DNA of 64,000 nucleotides from Parietaria judaica (Eukaryota > Streptophyta > Magnoliopsida > Rosales > Urticaceae): assembly GCA_954871525.1 (NCBI GenBank), contig OX940862.1:11056501-11120500 (forward strand), given 5' to 3'. Below are positions 24,655 to 37,459 of this stretch, piece after piece. The translations under genes and the position numbers were made by a program. The notes under the pieces are model-generated. The model was not told the DNA's origin. It was given only the letters and a program-made list of their open reading frames with translations, and did no database searches. The first letter of the stretch is position 1. Every line of letters starts with the position of its first letter.

Positions 24655-26013
24655 GTCTTACTAAAAACCAGCTAATGAAGGTTAAACTGTTAAAGTACCT
24701 TAACACAAAGATAGAAAAAAAAAAAAAACTCAATATGCCTTATTATATCCATGTGATCATCGCCAACTTTGTGCTACGTCTGATCTGTCACATGCTAATC
24801 AAATACACTATTTATATAGTTGTATATATATATATATATATTTATTTATTTACGTTTGATGAAAGTAGGATCTAATACGTTATGATTAAACCAAGTTTAA
24901 CTAATTAACATGGCTCTACTTTGGATTTTGAGAAACGAACAATGCTTCAAAACTCAGGACATGTCTGATCATAGATGTCATTTGCTCATTAATATTCTAA
25001 CAAACCGATCACTGATTTTTAATATATAATGTGTAACGTGTGCTAGCTAATTACAGATAATATATATAACCACATCGTGCCACTAATGGAGTCAATGCAA
25101 TTAAAATAATATGATAAATGATGGGGTTTCAAGTATATATATAGGATATTTAGATGTTACTTAGGTGTAACTGGCTAGTAGTAACTAACAAATTAATTAG
25201 AGGTGGACCAACCAAGCAAAGCAAATGACTAATAAAAAAGGATATTTGTGGTATAAATACCAATTTTCTTGAAAAAATAACGATAAGTTCTAATTACTCT
25301 GATATTTATAAGACAAACAAAACAAAAAAAAAACCGTTGAAAAGGTATGTCTTATGTAATATTTGGGTATTGGTATTTTGTCAGGTTAAAAAGATTAAAA
25401 CTTATTGTTACAAAAAAGGTACTTGTGCCGCGAATAACTCATAAAAATAAAATAAAGAGAGACTTAAGTAGATGCAATTTAATGTTGTTTTTGAGTGTTA
25501 TCAAAAAGAGAAAAAAGACAAGAGGTGGATTCATGTGGGAATTGCATACTTTTATAATTGAATATAATTATATTATTCTTGTCATTCACATCATCACCAA
25601 GCTTTCTTGTAATCCAAACAATGGAACTTTCTTGCTTTCTTTTTCCTCTCATTAGAAATTATTCTTTTCTTTTTTGCTAAAAAAACCCTAATTGAAAAGA
25701 AGAAGAAAAAGCATACCCATCATGCCCTTTTCATGAACTTGCAAGAACACTCGAACTCTCAAACACAATTGACAAAAAATAAATGCCCTTTTGTAACAAC
25801 TCTCATCAACAAAAAGAATATATAAAGAATCTCATAATTAACTACTTGGAACTTGTATACATATCCATATATATATTTATATATTTAATTAAAAAATGGT
25901 AGTAGCATTAATTCACATCAATTTGTGAAGAAATCAATAGTGGGACATAAACAATGTTAGGATTTAAATAAAAAAAATAAAAAATAAAAATAAAAAAGTT
26001 GTAACCTCTCTTC
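24655..26013. other. Intergenic, 3' flank of the zinc-finger gene
   Basis: AT-rich sequence with AT microsatellite patches and no supported gene. The final part is the 3' region of the minus-strand zinc-finger gene. Confidence 0.5.
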
Positions 26014-27027
26014 TCAGTAATGACAATCCACCAAAGCCGGAGCTGAGAACACAAGAGAAGACTGCTTCTGTTGTTGTGGTTGCTTGGAGCTCACGCCACC
26101 ACCGAATTTCGATTCCCGGTGATCGTCTTCCGGCGCCGGGAGATTGAGATCCAAGTCCAGTGACAACACGTGGCTCCTCGCCCTCTTCCCATGCCGGACG
26201 TCGTGCTCGTCCCGATCGTCCGGAATTATATCATCCGATCTCGGCCTCGTGGCCGTTAAAGGAGTACTCAGCGTCAACGCTGTAGCCGTCGGGGCCGACC
26301 TGTGCCGTCTCATGTGGCCGCCGAGTGCCTGCCCGGACGTGAACTCCGCCCCGCAAATCGAGCACTCGTGGACCTTACCGTTGCCGTTACTGGACTTGTA
26401 ATTAGGGTTTGTTCCGTACGGATTATTCCTGAGCTGGAGAGAGAGAGCTGTTGATGATGAAACGGTGTTGATAGGCTTCACTACTTGAGATTGTACTTGA
26501 CGCTCTTGAAGTTGATCGCGGTGCTCATGGTGATCTTCGTCGGAATTTGCCGCCTGAGCCTTCGGCTTCTTGTGGCTGGCGCGGTGGCCGCCGAGGGCTT
26601 GGAAAGAAGGGAACGTCCGGTTACACGTCTTGCATTCGTAAACATAATACCCACCTTTGCCCGTCGTCGGAGCTGAAGACTCCAAGAATCTCCGGCTCGT
26701 GTACTTATACGCGCTTGACCCAACACCAACGTCCTCGCTGGGACTCGCCGGAGGCTGACGAGTCAACGGCCGTACATGTCTCACAACCGGAGACGGGCCC
26801 TGAGCGAGGAGGATGAGGCAGTTGGCCATGTCCTGATCCTCTTCCGCGGTATTAGTCTCGGCCGAAGTCTCCGGGGACGGGGAAGAGTCGGACTTCGCGA
26901 GAGTGTCGACGGAGACGACGGGCATCGGGGAGTGCGGCCTCACGCGCTTCGTCCTCTTGCCCTTGACGACGAGCATCACGGCCTGATCCTTGGTGGCAAC
27001 CTCCTCTTCATGATTTGCAGGCTCCAT
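26014..27027 (-). CDS. ZAT5: C2H2 zinc-finger repressor, ZAT5-like (C1-2i)
   Basis: A single exon encodes 337 residues. Two plant-type fingers are present: C-x2-C with SFQALGGHRASH at about residues 132-152 and C-x2-C with SGQALGGHMRRH at about 222-242. QALGGH is the plant-specific DNA-reading helix. An N-terminal basic patch VKGKRTKRVRP matches the B-box-like nuclear signal of ZAT5 relatives, the L-box-like DMANCLILLAQG is at about 66-77, and SLDLDLNLPAPED near 289 is an EAR repression motif that recruits TOPLESS-type corepressors. The family are short nuclear repressors in stress responses. I chose the ATG at 27027 (MEPANHEEE); an in-frame ATG at 27096 would add 23 Ser/Leu-rich residues that merely translate a GA/CT repeat in the leader. 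No introns, as usual for the family. Confidence 0.93.
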   Translation of the reverse strand: MEPANHEEEVATKDQAVMLVVKGKRTKRVRPHSPMPVVSVDTLAKSDSSPSPETSAETNTAEEDQDMANCLILLAQGPSPVVRHVRPLTRQPPASPSEDVGVGSSAYKYTSRRFLESSAPTTGKGGYYVYECKTCNRTFPSFQALGGHRASHKKPKAQAANSDEDHHEHRDQLQERQVQSQVVKPINTVSSSTALSLQLRNNPYGTNPNYKSSNGNGKVHECSICGAEFTSGQALGGHMRRHRSAPTATALTLSTPLTATRPRSDDIIPDDRDEHDVRHGKRARSHVLSLDLDLNLPAPEDDHRESKFGGGVSSKQPQQQKQSSLVFSAPALVDCHY

Positions 27028-27057
27028 GGATGGCAGGATAGAGAGAGAGAGGATTGA

Positions 27058-27143
27058 TGGTAGAGAGAGAGAGAGAGAGGAAGCAACGAGGGTCACTATG
27101 GTTTTGTTGCCCTATATATATATATGTGTGTGTATATATATAT
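27058..27143 (-). promoter_or_regulatory. GA/CT leader tract and TATA region of the ZAT5-like gene
   Basis: A GA/CT repeat at 27058-27079 lies 30-50 bases upstream of the start codon, followed by two TATATATATA tracts at about 27113-27143. On the minus strand this gives a TATA-rich core promoter about 90-115 bases before the ATG. Confidence 0.5.
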
Positions 27144-30100
27144 ACTTAGTTTAGATTGTGGAGTCAATAGCATGAACCAATGGAACAGTATGAGAAGTGA
27201 GAATTAGTTTCTACCACTGAAAAATGTGTGTATATTTATAGTGCTAGTTGTAAAGAAGTGATGTATTTTTAGTAGAAAATGTGTGATTAATTAGTAAATG
27301 TGGTTAGGGACACACAAAACAAAAGAGAATTAGTGGGGCTAAAAACAAACAAGAGCGTAACCGAAAAGTTACAAAATTAGGAAGCAATTAAGGGGTGATT
27401 AATGGGGTAATTAATTGATTTAATTTATTAATTAAGTAAGTAATTAGAGAGGTTGTTAATAGGTGTGTGTGTCCGTTTCACACTCTCTTTCTCACACTTT
27501 GCCAACGCACTTCACCATATATCATCAAAACAGATTGCTATGGTGCGCCTTGGGGTGCACGTTAACGTACGCCGGGCTACCTTGCTTTTCATTTGCCACT
27601 TCAACCTTGCTCAAGCCCTAGTATATAATCATCATTATTAGGGCTAATTAACGCCATAGTTACTTGTGAATCTTACTTCTTTCACTCAATTTCACAGTTT
27701 GTGATCGACTATATATTATATTCTATTAATTCAATAGTGTTCTATAATTATGACGCTAGAGGGTCGACGTCTCGAATCTTAAAGAACACAAACGAAAAAA
27801 CGGGGATAAGAATGATACAATTAATGAAGAATATTTCAATTTACATACACAATAAACAAAAAAGACAGGAACTAACAAACTTGAATTCCGTCTCAAACAT
27901 ATAACATCTAAATTTACTATATATGATGTGGATATTTGCTTTATAAGTAATTTTGATAATATTGTTTGTCTTTGATGCCGTGTACATATGCAACGAATGT
28001 ATGTAAATCGTGTGATTATAATTCATATAGCTTAGACATTTAACACTGTAATTATTAGGGTTTAAAAGGCAAGAGAGAAAGAAAGTAATTTTATGTCTAT
28101 ACACAATGTATATGAGCTCTTTAATTTTCTAGTACTCCCTCCCTTGCAAGTCACAACTATCACCACTATATTGGATGTATTATTGTTTGATAATTGATGT
28201 GCAATAATTCGGCAAAAGGGGTTATAATTACTTGCGAGAATTCCGGTTTAAGTATTAGTTTTCTTGTATTATACAAGTCACACTATTATTATTCTTGTAT
28301 ATATTGTACAAGTGGCAATACCATAATCGCGGTAAAAACATTCAAATATCGCTGCATGTTCCCAACCGAATTTTAATCGAAATAATAGTCAAATTTGTAA
28401 AATTTATGTATTTCGATTGACTAGGCCTCATACGTATTATAATTAATGTACGCCTCATATCAAGTATCAACAATATTTTTCTTACGTTTTGAATTTAATG
28501 TTAAGATGCGGCGTACGCGTGAAAAAGATAAGTATTAATTAGTTTAAAGTGTACATGTATAAATGACTTGACGTTATTGAAGACATATGAGATGAAATTA
28601 ATAACTAAAAAAATAATATAATTTTGAGTATTTATTTCGCGTAATTAAAGTTTTAAAATATAACACGCTATTTATCAATTATTATCGATATTATATGTGC
28701 AACATTGTAAAGGAGTTGAGAAGAAGCTATGAAGCATGTTCTTTCTTGTGATGGTTAGACTATCTTTTTTTTTTGTAGTGGCGCGTGGCGGTTACACTCT
28801 CTTATTGAACCAACACGTCTTGTTCTTCAAGAAAACACACACATACACTGTAGTGCACATGTTATATATCTATACTTATGATGCAATAATGTTATTATAT
28901 TCTAGAGAAAGAGAGAGAGATTATTATGTGTATGGGATGTGAAGGCAAGCAAGCGAGCAACAAAAAGGCCATAACTTTGCCTCAACGATTTGTGTAGGAG
29001 AGATGATTGGAGTGCAAGCCTGGAACCACGGAATCTGCGGTGCTCCTCTCACTTCCCACTCCTCTCATATACCATTCTCTCTCTCTTAAAATACCATTTT
29101 TTATATCTTCTTCTCTCTCCAATGCATACTACTATTTTCTCTCTCTACAACACTCGTATGATAATTCATGTTGTGTATCATGCTTGCATGACTAGTGGTA
29201 CTACACATTACATGCAAATCTTGTGTCATCACTTTTCTAATTCTCCCATCAAACCAACTTACTGCAAGTATCTAAAACCTAATCACAACTTGTCACACTA
29301 GAAGAAGTTACCGGACTTCGTAAGCGCACCGAGGGTACTGAAAGCGGAGACAACCTTTTAGTCACCGTGGCCGGCTTGACATCTCCTTATAATATTTCTG
29401 CTAACTAATTACAGATTTTATTTTGATAATTAAACAATCCCACGAAATTCAACGAGACCGTACGAAATTGTTAGATTGGTGTGTAATTAGGTTTAATTAT
29501 GTATCACAAGATTAATATATAGCCACGTTTTATTTGACATGTAAACAATTCAAATAAAATCATCAACGTCAACTATATAATCTTTGGGCTGATAATTATT
29601 TATGTGCATATTGTCACGGCACCAAATTCTCACACATGCAATGACTTAATTTACTTTTTAATTGATCATGAATTTGGTGATAGAAATGCACATATATATG
29701 TATTAATCAGTTACTTTAATCATGTTTCTGTATGGACTTTCAAGTGATGACTATGTATTTGTTCACTTCATTTTTTCTTTGCCCTAATTTTTTCTTGAAT
29801 CCCTTTTGTTAATATTATTTTTCAATGCAATATTTCTTGCCAAACCCTTGAGACTTGAGAGCATTTAATTCCTGTTTAGTTAATTACAGTCTACATAGAA
29901 TGTGACCAACCCTAGAATATTAGATCATTATATGTATCCATTATAACTAAATATAATATTGTGATGAAAAAAATATTCCTGCTAAGATGTGTAATGATAT
30001 ATATTATATACTCATCATATACATATAAATCCAAAAGAGAGTAGTGCTTATTGTTGCCCTTCATAATCATCACTCTACTCAGTAAATCAGAAAAATGTAC

Positions 30101-30165
30101 TTCAACTTTGGGAGAGCACGTGAGAAAGGAGGATAAAGTTTCCATACACATGTACCTTCTAATCC

Positions 30166-30229
30166 ATTTTTGTTTTTGTTTTTGTTTTTGTTTTTGTTTT
30201 TGTTTTTTTTTTTTTTTTTTTTTTTTTTT
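30166..30229 (-). repeat. (TTTTTG)n followed by poly-T
   Basis: Six or so TTTTTG units run into about 25 T. Read on the minus strand it is a poly-A then CAAAAA tract and could be the tail of a decayed retroposon; no body or duplication was found. Confidence 0.6.
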
Positions 30230-31431
30230 ATATAGGCCAATTTAGGAAAGCATATGAAAATATGTCAATATAATATATATTTTTGTCCTAGGAGATACAG
30301 AAAAAATAAATGATTAATTTGAAAGATTTCAACTATTTTCTTTTCCACTAAACAAACTAACAAAAAAACTGATTTTTCCCTTAAAAAATGAGAACTATAC
30401 TTTTTTTCCCATTGAAATTAAAAACTTTGATATATCCCCTTTAGCACACCTTTTTATTTATTGCCTTTCCATGATACATACATCTATTTTTAGCAATTTC
30501 ATATATTTATTTTTTTGTTTTTCACAATTTTTTTATTCTCATATATTAGTTTTTTCACTCTCCTTTTGATTTCTTATATTAATTGTACTAAGATTACTAT
30601 TCCAATAATGAATTCATGGGCCCCCATAAACTACCAATTAGCTTTCCTAGTGAATTTACAAAATAAATTTAATCATATACTTTAATTTGTTGTGATTTTT
30701 AATTATATAAAATTAGATAAGTATCTTTGTGAATGTAACATATTGTATACAATGGATTATTATGTGCCTCTAATCATCCACTTGACCATGTGGCGTTGAC
30801 CTGCCAATACTAATAATCACATTAAATTAATTAATGACATATGTGAAATCTAGCTAATTAATTCATGCTTAATCACAATTAACAACATTTTCTAGTGGAA
30901 ATTGATCCAAAGTGTGTGGATTAAGCTCTTTCCAATCATTGCCACTACTACTTGTTGTTGGAGGGCTGTGATCCAAGACAAATGTCACCCTTAAATTGGA
31001 CAAAATTATTTTAATTATAATCTATAGATTAATCTACAAATTAGTTATATGGTATTACTTTGAAATGAGACAATAAGTTGTTCAAAAGGGTAATTTTTTA
31101 TATGAGTAAAAAATTGTGAGCATAGTATATATGAACATTTTGACTATACATATATATATATATATTAATAATTATGTCGTTTGTAAGGTTGTTGTTTACT
31201 TTTTTGGGTGTTTTTGAGTGGTTCGGTTGGAGAAAAGAGGTGGAAAAGTGAATAAAACATCAACTGCCATACACACTTTGTATGTAGTAAGCTATTTAAT
31301 ACTATAAGCTAAGGTTGTTGCTCTTGCATATCATTCCTATATCTTATCTACTATTCAGTGCTTCTGTTGGAAATTAAATACCAGAATATATACGGAACTA
31401 AGATACAAATTTCGGAAGAGTTTAGTACTGC

Positions 31432-31433
<2 letters not shown>

Positions 31434-31479
<46 letters not shown>
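31434..31479. repeat. (AT)n microsatellite
   Basis: About 23 AT units, uninterrupted. Confidence 0.9.
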
Positions 31480-31484
<5 letters not shown>

Positions 31485-31872
31485 AAAAATTCCGAGAAAA
31501 TACATAAATTTCTTGAGTAAATTTGAACATATATCCACCCAAGCCCCAATTATGAGAGCTTAAAAGAAAATGAAAAGGCAAACAAAAAGAAGACAAAAAA
31601 GGGTATAAGCCAGCTTGAGCTTGCTGAATTCGGTAAATCATGTGTATATATTCGGGATTAACATATATAATGGCTAATTATTGATTGAGTCGTGCTATAT
31701 ATATTGAAAAAGTTGACTTAAAGCGCTTAGGATTAATCACCAATCGAAGTCCACCACTACTTACACACTCACAAGATCCAAAATCAATTAAATTTGTTAA
31801 TAATGAGTTAGTAAAATTAGTTATCAATGGCTAATATCATGATCCAATCATACTCAAATACGATATAGCTTT

Positions 31873-31875
<3 letters not shown>

Positions 31876-31912
<37 letters not shown>
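31876..31912. repeat. (AT)n microsatellite
   Basis: About 18 AT units, uninterrupted. Confidence 0.9.
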
Positions 31913-31916
<4 letters not shown>

Positions 31917-33377
31917 CTTGTAATGTGTATTTGTTTTGATAGAGATATCTCTTTTTGGTTGATATACACTTAAGGTTTGATTTGATCATATATATGCGTA
32001 GCGTGATACATGCAAGGATGTTAATTATCATTATCTCAATGGTTTCATATTTAATTTAATTAATGAATTAATTGGGTCAATGAATAAACACAAGGTCTTA
32101 GCGTGATGAATTATTATTGGTTGGGAGTTTGTGTGCGGCACGTAAGTTCCCATTAGAAGTTAAATTATCAAGTGTACCCTTGGCTTAAACAAATAAATAA
32201 TTAGGGCAAAAAATAATTTATAATTAAAGCATATTGAGATTTGAGAAGCAAAGTATATCTTTCTCTTTGGAGCCATGGCTTCCTCTTGCTTTGGTCCACC
32301 TCTCTCTAGACTCTACCTATACGTATGACATCACAACGTCCATATTATATGTAACACACACATATACGATATATATGTACTCGTATATTTTGAGGTGTTA
32401 TATAGACGATTTGTTTAAATTGGATCAAATAATTAAGTACCGTTTATGTTCGGTTTATGTTTAGCGTTGTGTTTGTTTGTTACGGAACTTTTACTTTAAT
32501 AGTTAGATATGATTTTTGACACTTTACTTGTGATATTCGTACTGTTTTACAAGAGATATATCAATGTATTTTAGACGGAATCACGAGACAAGCCGACTTT
32601 GATGAACTCCTAGAACTTTGGTATACGCAAGTATGAGAGCAAGTATATATATGTGCAAGTGTGCATTAGGGTTTATATAATAAAGTGTTGATATATTCGT
32701 TTGATAACAAGTCATAGGAATGAGGTAGAGAGAAGACAGATAGGTTTTGTAGCTTCTCAGCCACTCAAGAGAGCATGTTTGTTGCAAGTACTAAGCAACC
32801 CCAACACTGAAATAAACTATTATACTATATATACATGGTATATGTACACATCTAAATTATATATATATATATATATAAATATATCTCTTCGAAATATGTA
32901 GTATTTTCTTTTTATCAACAAAAACGACTCAATAGTTACTATTCGTGTGGCTCCCTCTTAAACTTATTAATTTATCAAATATTATCTAAGTTTATTGAAG
33001 AAATTAGTTTTGCTCGATTACATAAAATTTATATAAAATGTGGTCGATTAATTAGTGTTGAAGTGAAAGCAAAATCTGAGTGATGGTTTGGATCCAACCA
33101 ATTCTTGATACAGCTAAATATTTGTATGTAATTAATATATATGATATCGATCCCAATGTAGATTTATAATAAATAAAAAATGTTCATATGTCAATTTCTC
33201 ACGTCACTCTCACATAGTCCTATGCATGATGTCCATTCCCACACTAATAATCACCAAAAAAAAAACTCTCTCTCCTCAATCGAGTGAGGAGAGAGAAAGA
33301 GTGCATATTAACACTCTCTCTCAGTCTCATCTCACTAACTCTAAAATACTATTAAGTCTCTAGGTTTATATTAGAAA

Positions 33378-35118
33378 GGGTTAATTGCGGCGAAAGTATC
33401 CAATATTTGGTCAAATTCTCTTCTGTGTAGGGGTGAGCATGGGTTGGGTTGGGCCGCCCCGATGCTTTTTATGGACCCGACCCGATCACTTCGGGTTCTC
33501 AAAGAAAAGCCCGATCCGACCCAAACTTTTTGAATGCCCGAACCAAACCGACCCGATAAAAATCGGGTTGGGTTGGTTTGGGTCGCTATGGCCCGATTAT
33601 TCAAAATTTACTATTATATAACAGAAAATATTATGAAAAAAATGCTTCAATGTAACTCAAAATTCAAGTAAAAATATCTCAAACAAATTTAATCAAACAA
33701 ACATACACCAAACAATAGAAAACATGAAAATGAGAGATTGAACGGTCTTTGAATGTAAATAAAATTGAGCATTAGAAGTTTTAAAACACTAAAGATTGCA
33801 CTACTTGAAATAAATATTAATATGAAATATATATTAATTATATTGGTCGGGTCGGAGACTCCGACCCGACCCAAGGTTTTGGACCCGACCCCGACCCGAA
33901 TAATAATCGGGTCCGGCCCGATCCGACCCAATTTGAGCGGGTTAGATTGGGCGGGTTAGATTGGGGTCGGGTCCTTAACGGATTGGGTTGGGCCATCGGG
34001 TTGGGTCTAAAATGCTCACCCCTACTTCTGTGTATACAACCTCCGTAAATGACGACAAACGTACCCAAACTTGACATTTAGGAGTTGACCGAGAAAAGCC
34101 ACCTATGTGGCAATCAGCCTTTGCCACATGGCACTTGGCCGGTATGTGGCATGCCACGTAATCAATATTTTTTAAATATATATTTTAAAAAATATTTATA
34201 TTTTTTTAAAACAAACTTATTTTTTATTTTTATTTTTAATAAAAAATATTTTTTTCCAATAATAACAAATAATGAATATTTAAATTTAAATATTCATTAC
34301 TGGTTATAATTATTCATTTTTAAAAAAGTGGGTAGAACGAAATAAAAATCACCGCTCACGGTTCACTTGAACTCCGTTTCCAATCTGGTTCACGTGTCGA
34401 ATAAAATTATTTAATATGTTTAATAATAATAACTAATAAACACATACAAATTGTTTAAAAAGTCAAGACATTATTAAATACACACCACTTGTTCAAAAAC
34501 AAAAAATAGTAGTCATATTTATATTTAACAAAAAAATATTTTTATTTGTTTGCATGATATTTTTTTGTGTTTGCATGCATTTTACAGTTATAATAATTGT
34601 TTAATATGTTTTTGATTTATATATTATTCTTTTTTTGAAAGTTGTCGTTAAATAATTATATGATTATAACTGGTTATTATTAAACATATTAAGCGATTTC
34701 GTTTTACCCGTGAACCGGATCGAAGGTGGAGCTTGAGTGAACCGTGAACGGCGATTTTTTTTCTTTATTTATTTTATTTGATCCACTTTTCTAAAATGAA
34801 TAATTATATTTAATAATAAAACTAATAATGAATATTTAAATTTTAATATTCATTATTGATTATTATGAAAAAATATTTTTTAAAAACAATTAATTATTTT
34901 TAAAAATATTTTTTTAAATCATTTAGTAAAATAATAATTACATGGCATGCCATGTGGCGGCCAAGTGCCATGTGGCAAAGGTTGATTGCCACATAGGAAG
35001 GTTTTCTCGGTCAACTCTGCCAAATGCCAAGTTTGGGTACTTTTGCTGCCATTTATGGAGGTTGTATACACAACAGAGAATTTGACCAAAAGTTTGGTAT
35101 TTTTTCCGCAATTAACCC
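33378..35118. mobile_element. MULE-like fold-back element, interrupted by a hAT element
   Basis: Left end GGGTTAATTGCGG and right end CCGCAATTAACCC are inverse copies, and the arms stay inverted over several hundred bases (for example GGTCAAATTCTC with GAGAATTTGACC, and CCACATGGCACTTGGCC with GGCCAAGTGCCATGTGG). A perfect 9-bp duplication TATTAGAAA flanks it (33369-33377 and 35119-35127). Without the 597-bp insertion plus its 8-bp duplication it would be about 1.14 kb. No coding frame. Same family as the elements at 8862 and 49848. Confidence 0.88.
33428..34024. mobile_element. Nested non-autonomous hAT element, 597 bp
   Basis: The ends TAGGGGTGAGCAT and ATGCTCACCCCTA are perfect inverse copies, and a perfect 8-bp duplication CTTCTGTG flanks it (33420-33427 and 34025-34032), the hAT signature. 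Subterminal regions carry runs of GGGTTGGGTC and CGACCCGACCC as seen in other plant hAT derivatives. It inserted into the left arm of the fold-back element and is therefore younger. Confidence 0.92.
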
Positions 35119-35127
35119 TATTAGAAA

Positions 35128-37459
35128 TATAGAAATTACTTTTAATGATAGCCTTTTGGTTTTAAACTTTTAAAGAATTCAAAAACCCATAACCCATAAT
35201 TTTTTTTTTGAATGTAAGCTGTCGCGAGTTATCGGGTATTTTCTTCATTCTTTTGTTTTTCGCGATTGTAAATCGCCTCATATTATAGAAGCTTGAAGAT
35301 GAAACTTTCGGGCATATCTCGATTTCGGACTCTAAAAATTTGGTGTCAATTAGGATGAATTTCAGTCTCCATGCTTCTGATTCTGAATCTTATACATTCA
35401 TAATACATTTTTCCACACACATTAGATTTACAAACATGGTTAAAGTCTTATTTTGTATTTAAATTTAAATCCTAATTATACCAATTCAGATTAACCTAGT
35501 AAGAAATTTAAATATCTTGAAGTGAAATCGCATTTGTCAGAGTGTGCAGTGAAGTAAGAGCACTTGAATAATTTTATTTTATTTAAATTTAAATAATGAT
35601 TAAAAACAGAAATGCTATGATGGCATCATTCTGGGGACCAATCCAAATAAAGGCCAAAGTCATGAATTTGAATTAATAAATAAGCAAATTTTAAAGCACG
35701 TTAAATAGTTAATTTAATTAAATTAAATTTCTTATGTACCTTCGTACAAGTTGACATCTAATTTCAACTATGGAGAATAACATAAACCAATAAATTCAGT
35801 CATCTAATTTTCAAATCTGAATTTTCAGAGAAGTACTAGTACATTAACGTTCAAAGAGAAAAGGAAAATAACTTGATTAAGAATTACTCTACATAACAAC
35901 TGATATTAATTTGATCGCATGATCTGTGAACTAATTGTTGACTTTTACATTTCAGTGTTCTGTTTTCAATTTATTTCGGCCCCAATCCTGTTTTGGACCC
36001 GAAAACCATACTTAAAAAACCGAGAATCAGACGGAGAAAAAAAGGGGAGCGGTTGCAACCGGATTCCCAATACAATTTATTTTATAAATTTAGCCTTAGA
36101 TATCTATTTTAACCTTATTTCATATATAAATTTAATGTATTTTTTTTGTTTCTAACAAATATTAAATTCAGGTTTTTACCTTTAGTAATACAATCAATAA
36201 CAATATTTTTCAGAGTTGGTCGATTTTGGATTCGGTTAAAATTTGGTCGCATGTCCCACGCTGGTTTTCAACAAAAAGACAATACGCCAGACTTTTTCAA
36301 GTAGGGAGCGGGACGGTTCCCGGTTTTGAAAAGCTCGAGAAACCGGGAAGAGGCCCGAAATAGTCGAAATTGTAGTTCTATATCGGCAATCCAGACTTGC
36401 TACTCTAGGTTCCATAAAAAAAAAAAAAAAAACAGACTTGCTACTCTAGACTTGAAGAGTGGTTTGGTATGTGGTAGTGACAACAAATGAAATTGAAATA
36501 TTTTTTTCTTAATTGATTTTTCATTATCTCTCAACATCATACCTAATCTTATACAACTTGGTTAATTTCAACCTCTAACATGCTCGCTGAAGTTTATTAA
36601 TTACAATTTGTTGTGTGTATATAAAAATAATATAAAAAAAAATTGTTTTGGGTTAACTGATTAAGTATAGTAGTGACTCAATATTTTCTAAAAGGCCATT
36701 AACACAAGAAGTCAGCTATATATAGCTCACTAGAAGTATGGCCGATTATATATATTTGTATATATATGTGTATATATAAATTGTTCTAGAGTGGCTAACC
36801 AATTTTAAGAAGTAACCTTGTAAATTATTCTTGGAATAAAATAGTAGCAATCTAGATTTGAATGCTTAAAAGTCTTACCTGATCTGGGATAGAATATTAA
36901 ATTCATTTTATAAAGTGAACTAGATTATAAATTATAAATGTAGTATTACACAGTGGTCCGTCACTGATGTGAATCCAATACAGAAAAATAGAGTACAGTT
37001 TTGAAATTATTTGGAGAACATATATTTTCCATGACTGCCTGACGTCATTGCTGATCTCTCAAAAACATAGATAGTTTTGAAATTATTTTCTTAGATAACA
37101 TAAAAAAAAACTCGTGAAAATTCGGACGACGGGAATGTGATGAATCCCCTTCTCTTTATTATGATGCAGAGAACGATAAACATTCCCGACCTTTCGCTCA
37201 TACGGTCGATGACACGAAACCTAGGGACAGAAAGCGAGTAAAAGACTAGAACACCCTTAATGACATAATTGACTGAAATGCCCTTAATGACAAGGGATAA
37301 TTCATATAAGGACTACACTCACAAGACTAAATGACCATCTTGCCCTTCCTCCGACGATAGGTATGAACTAATTTTAGTAATAGTAGAGTGGTGGTGCATG
37401 AGAGAACATCATGACTTTCGTGAAGATTAAGAAGTAAAGAGCAGAGATGACTCACCATC
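35128..37459. other. Intergenic, 3' flank of limit dextrinase
   Basis: AT-rich sequence without a supported gene. The right end holds the untranslated 3' region of the limit dextrinase gene on the minus strand. Confidence 0.5.

Larger units (their letters stand above)
27144..33368. other. Large gene-free, AT-rich region
   Basis: No gene is supported in this stretch. It holds the promoter of the ZAT5-like gene at its left end, several long AT microsatellites and one TTTTTG/poly-T tract. Two GC-richer patches (about 28990-29060 and 29300-29385) stand out but match no family I know. Confidence 0.5.

Noticed and set aside
26014..27096. Longer start (27096) for the zinc-finger protein
   Set aside because: The added residues simply translate the GA/CT leader repeat and precede the family-like MEP start.
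30166..30229. Retroposon tail at the TTTTTG/poly-T tract
   Set aside because: No element body, internal promoter boxes or target duplication were found, unlike the SINE at 59135.
32275..32328. Short ORF MASSCFGPPLSRLYLYV and a GTCCACCTCT word recalling miR394
   Set aside because: The match to a mature miR394 is poor and no complementary arm was found, so a microRNA gene is not supported.
24655..33368. Possible retroviral or viral insertions in the gene deserts
   Set aside because: No reverse transcriptase, protease, coat or integrase motifs were seen in any frame.
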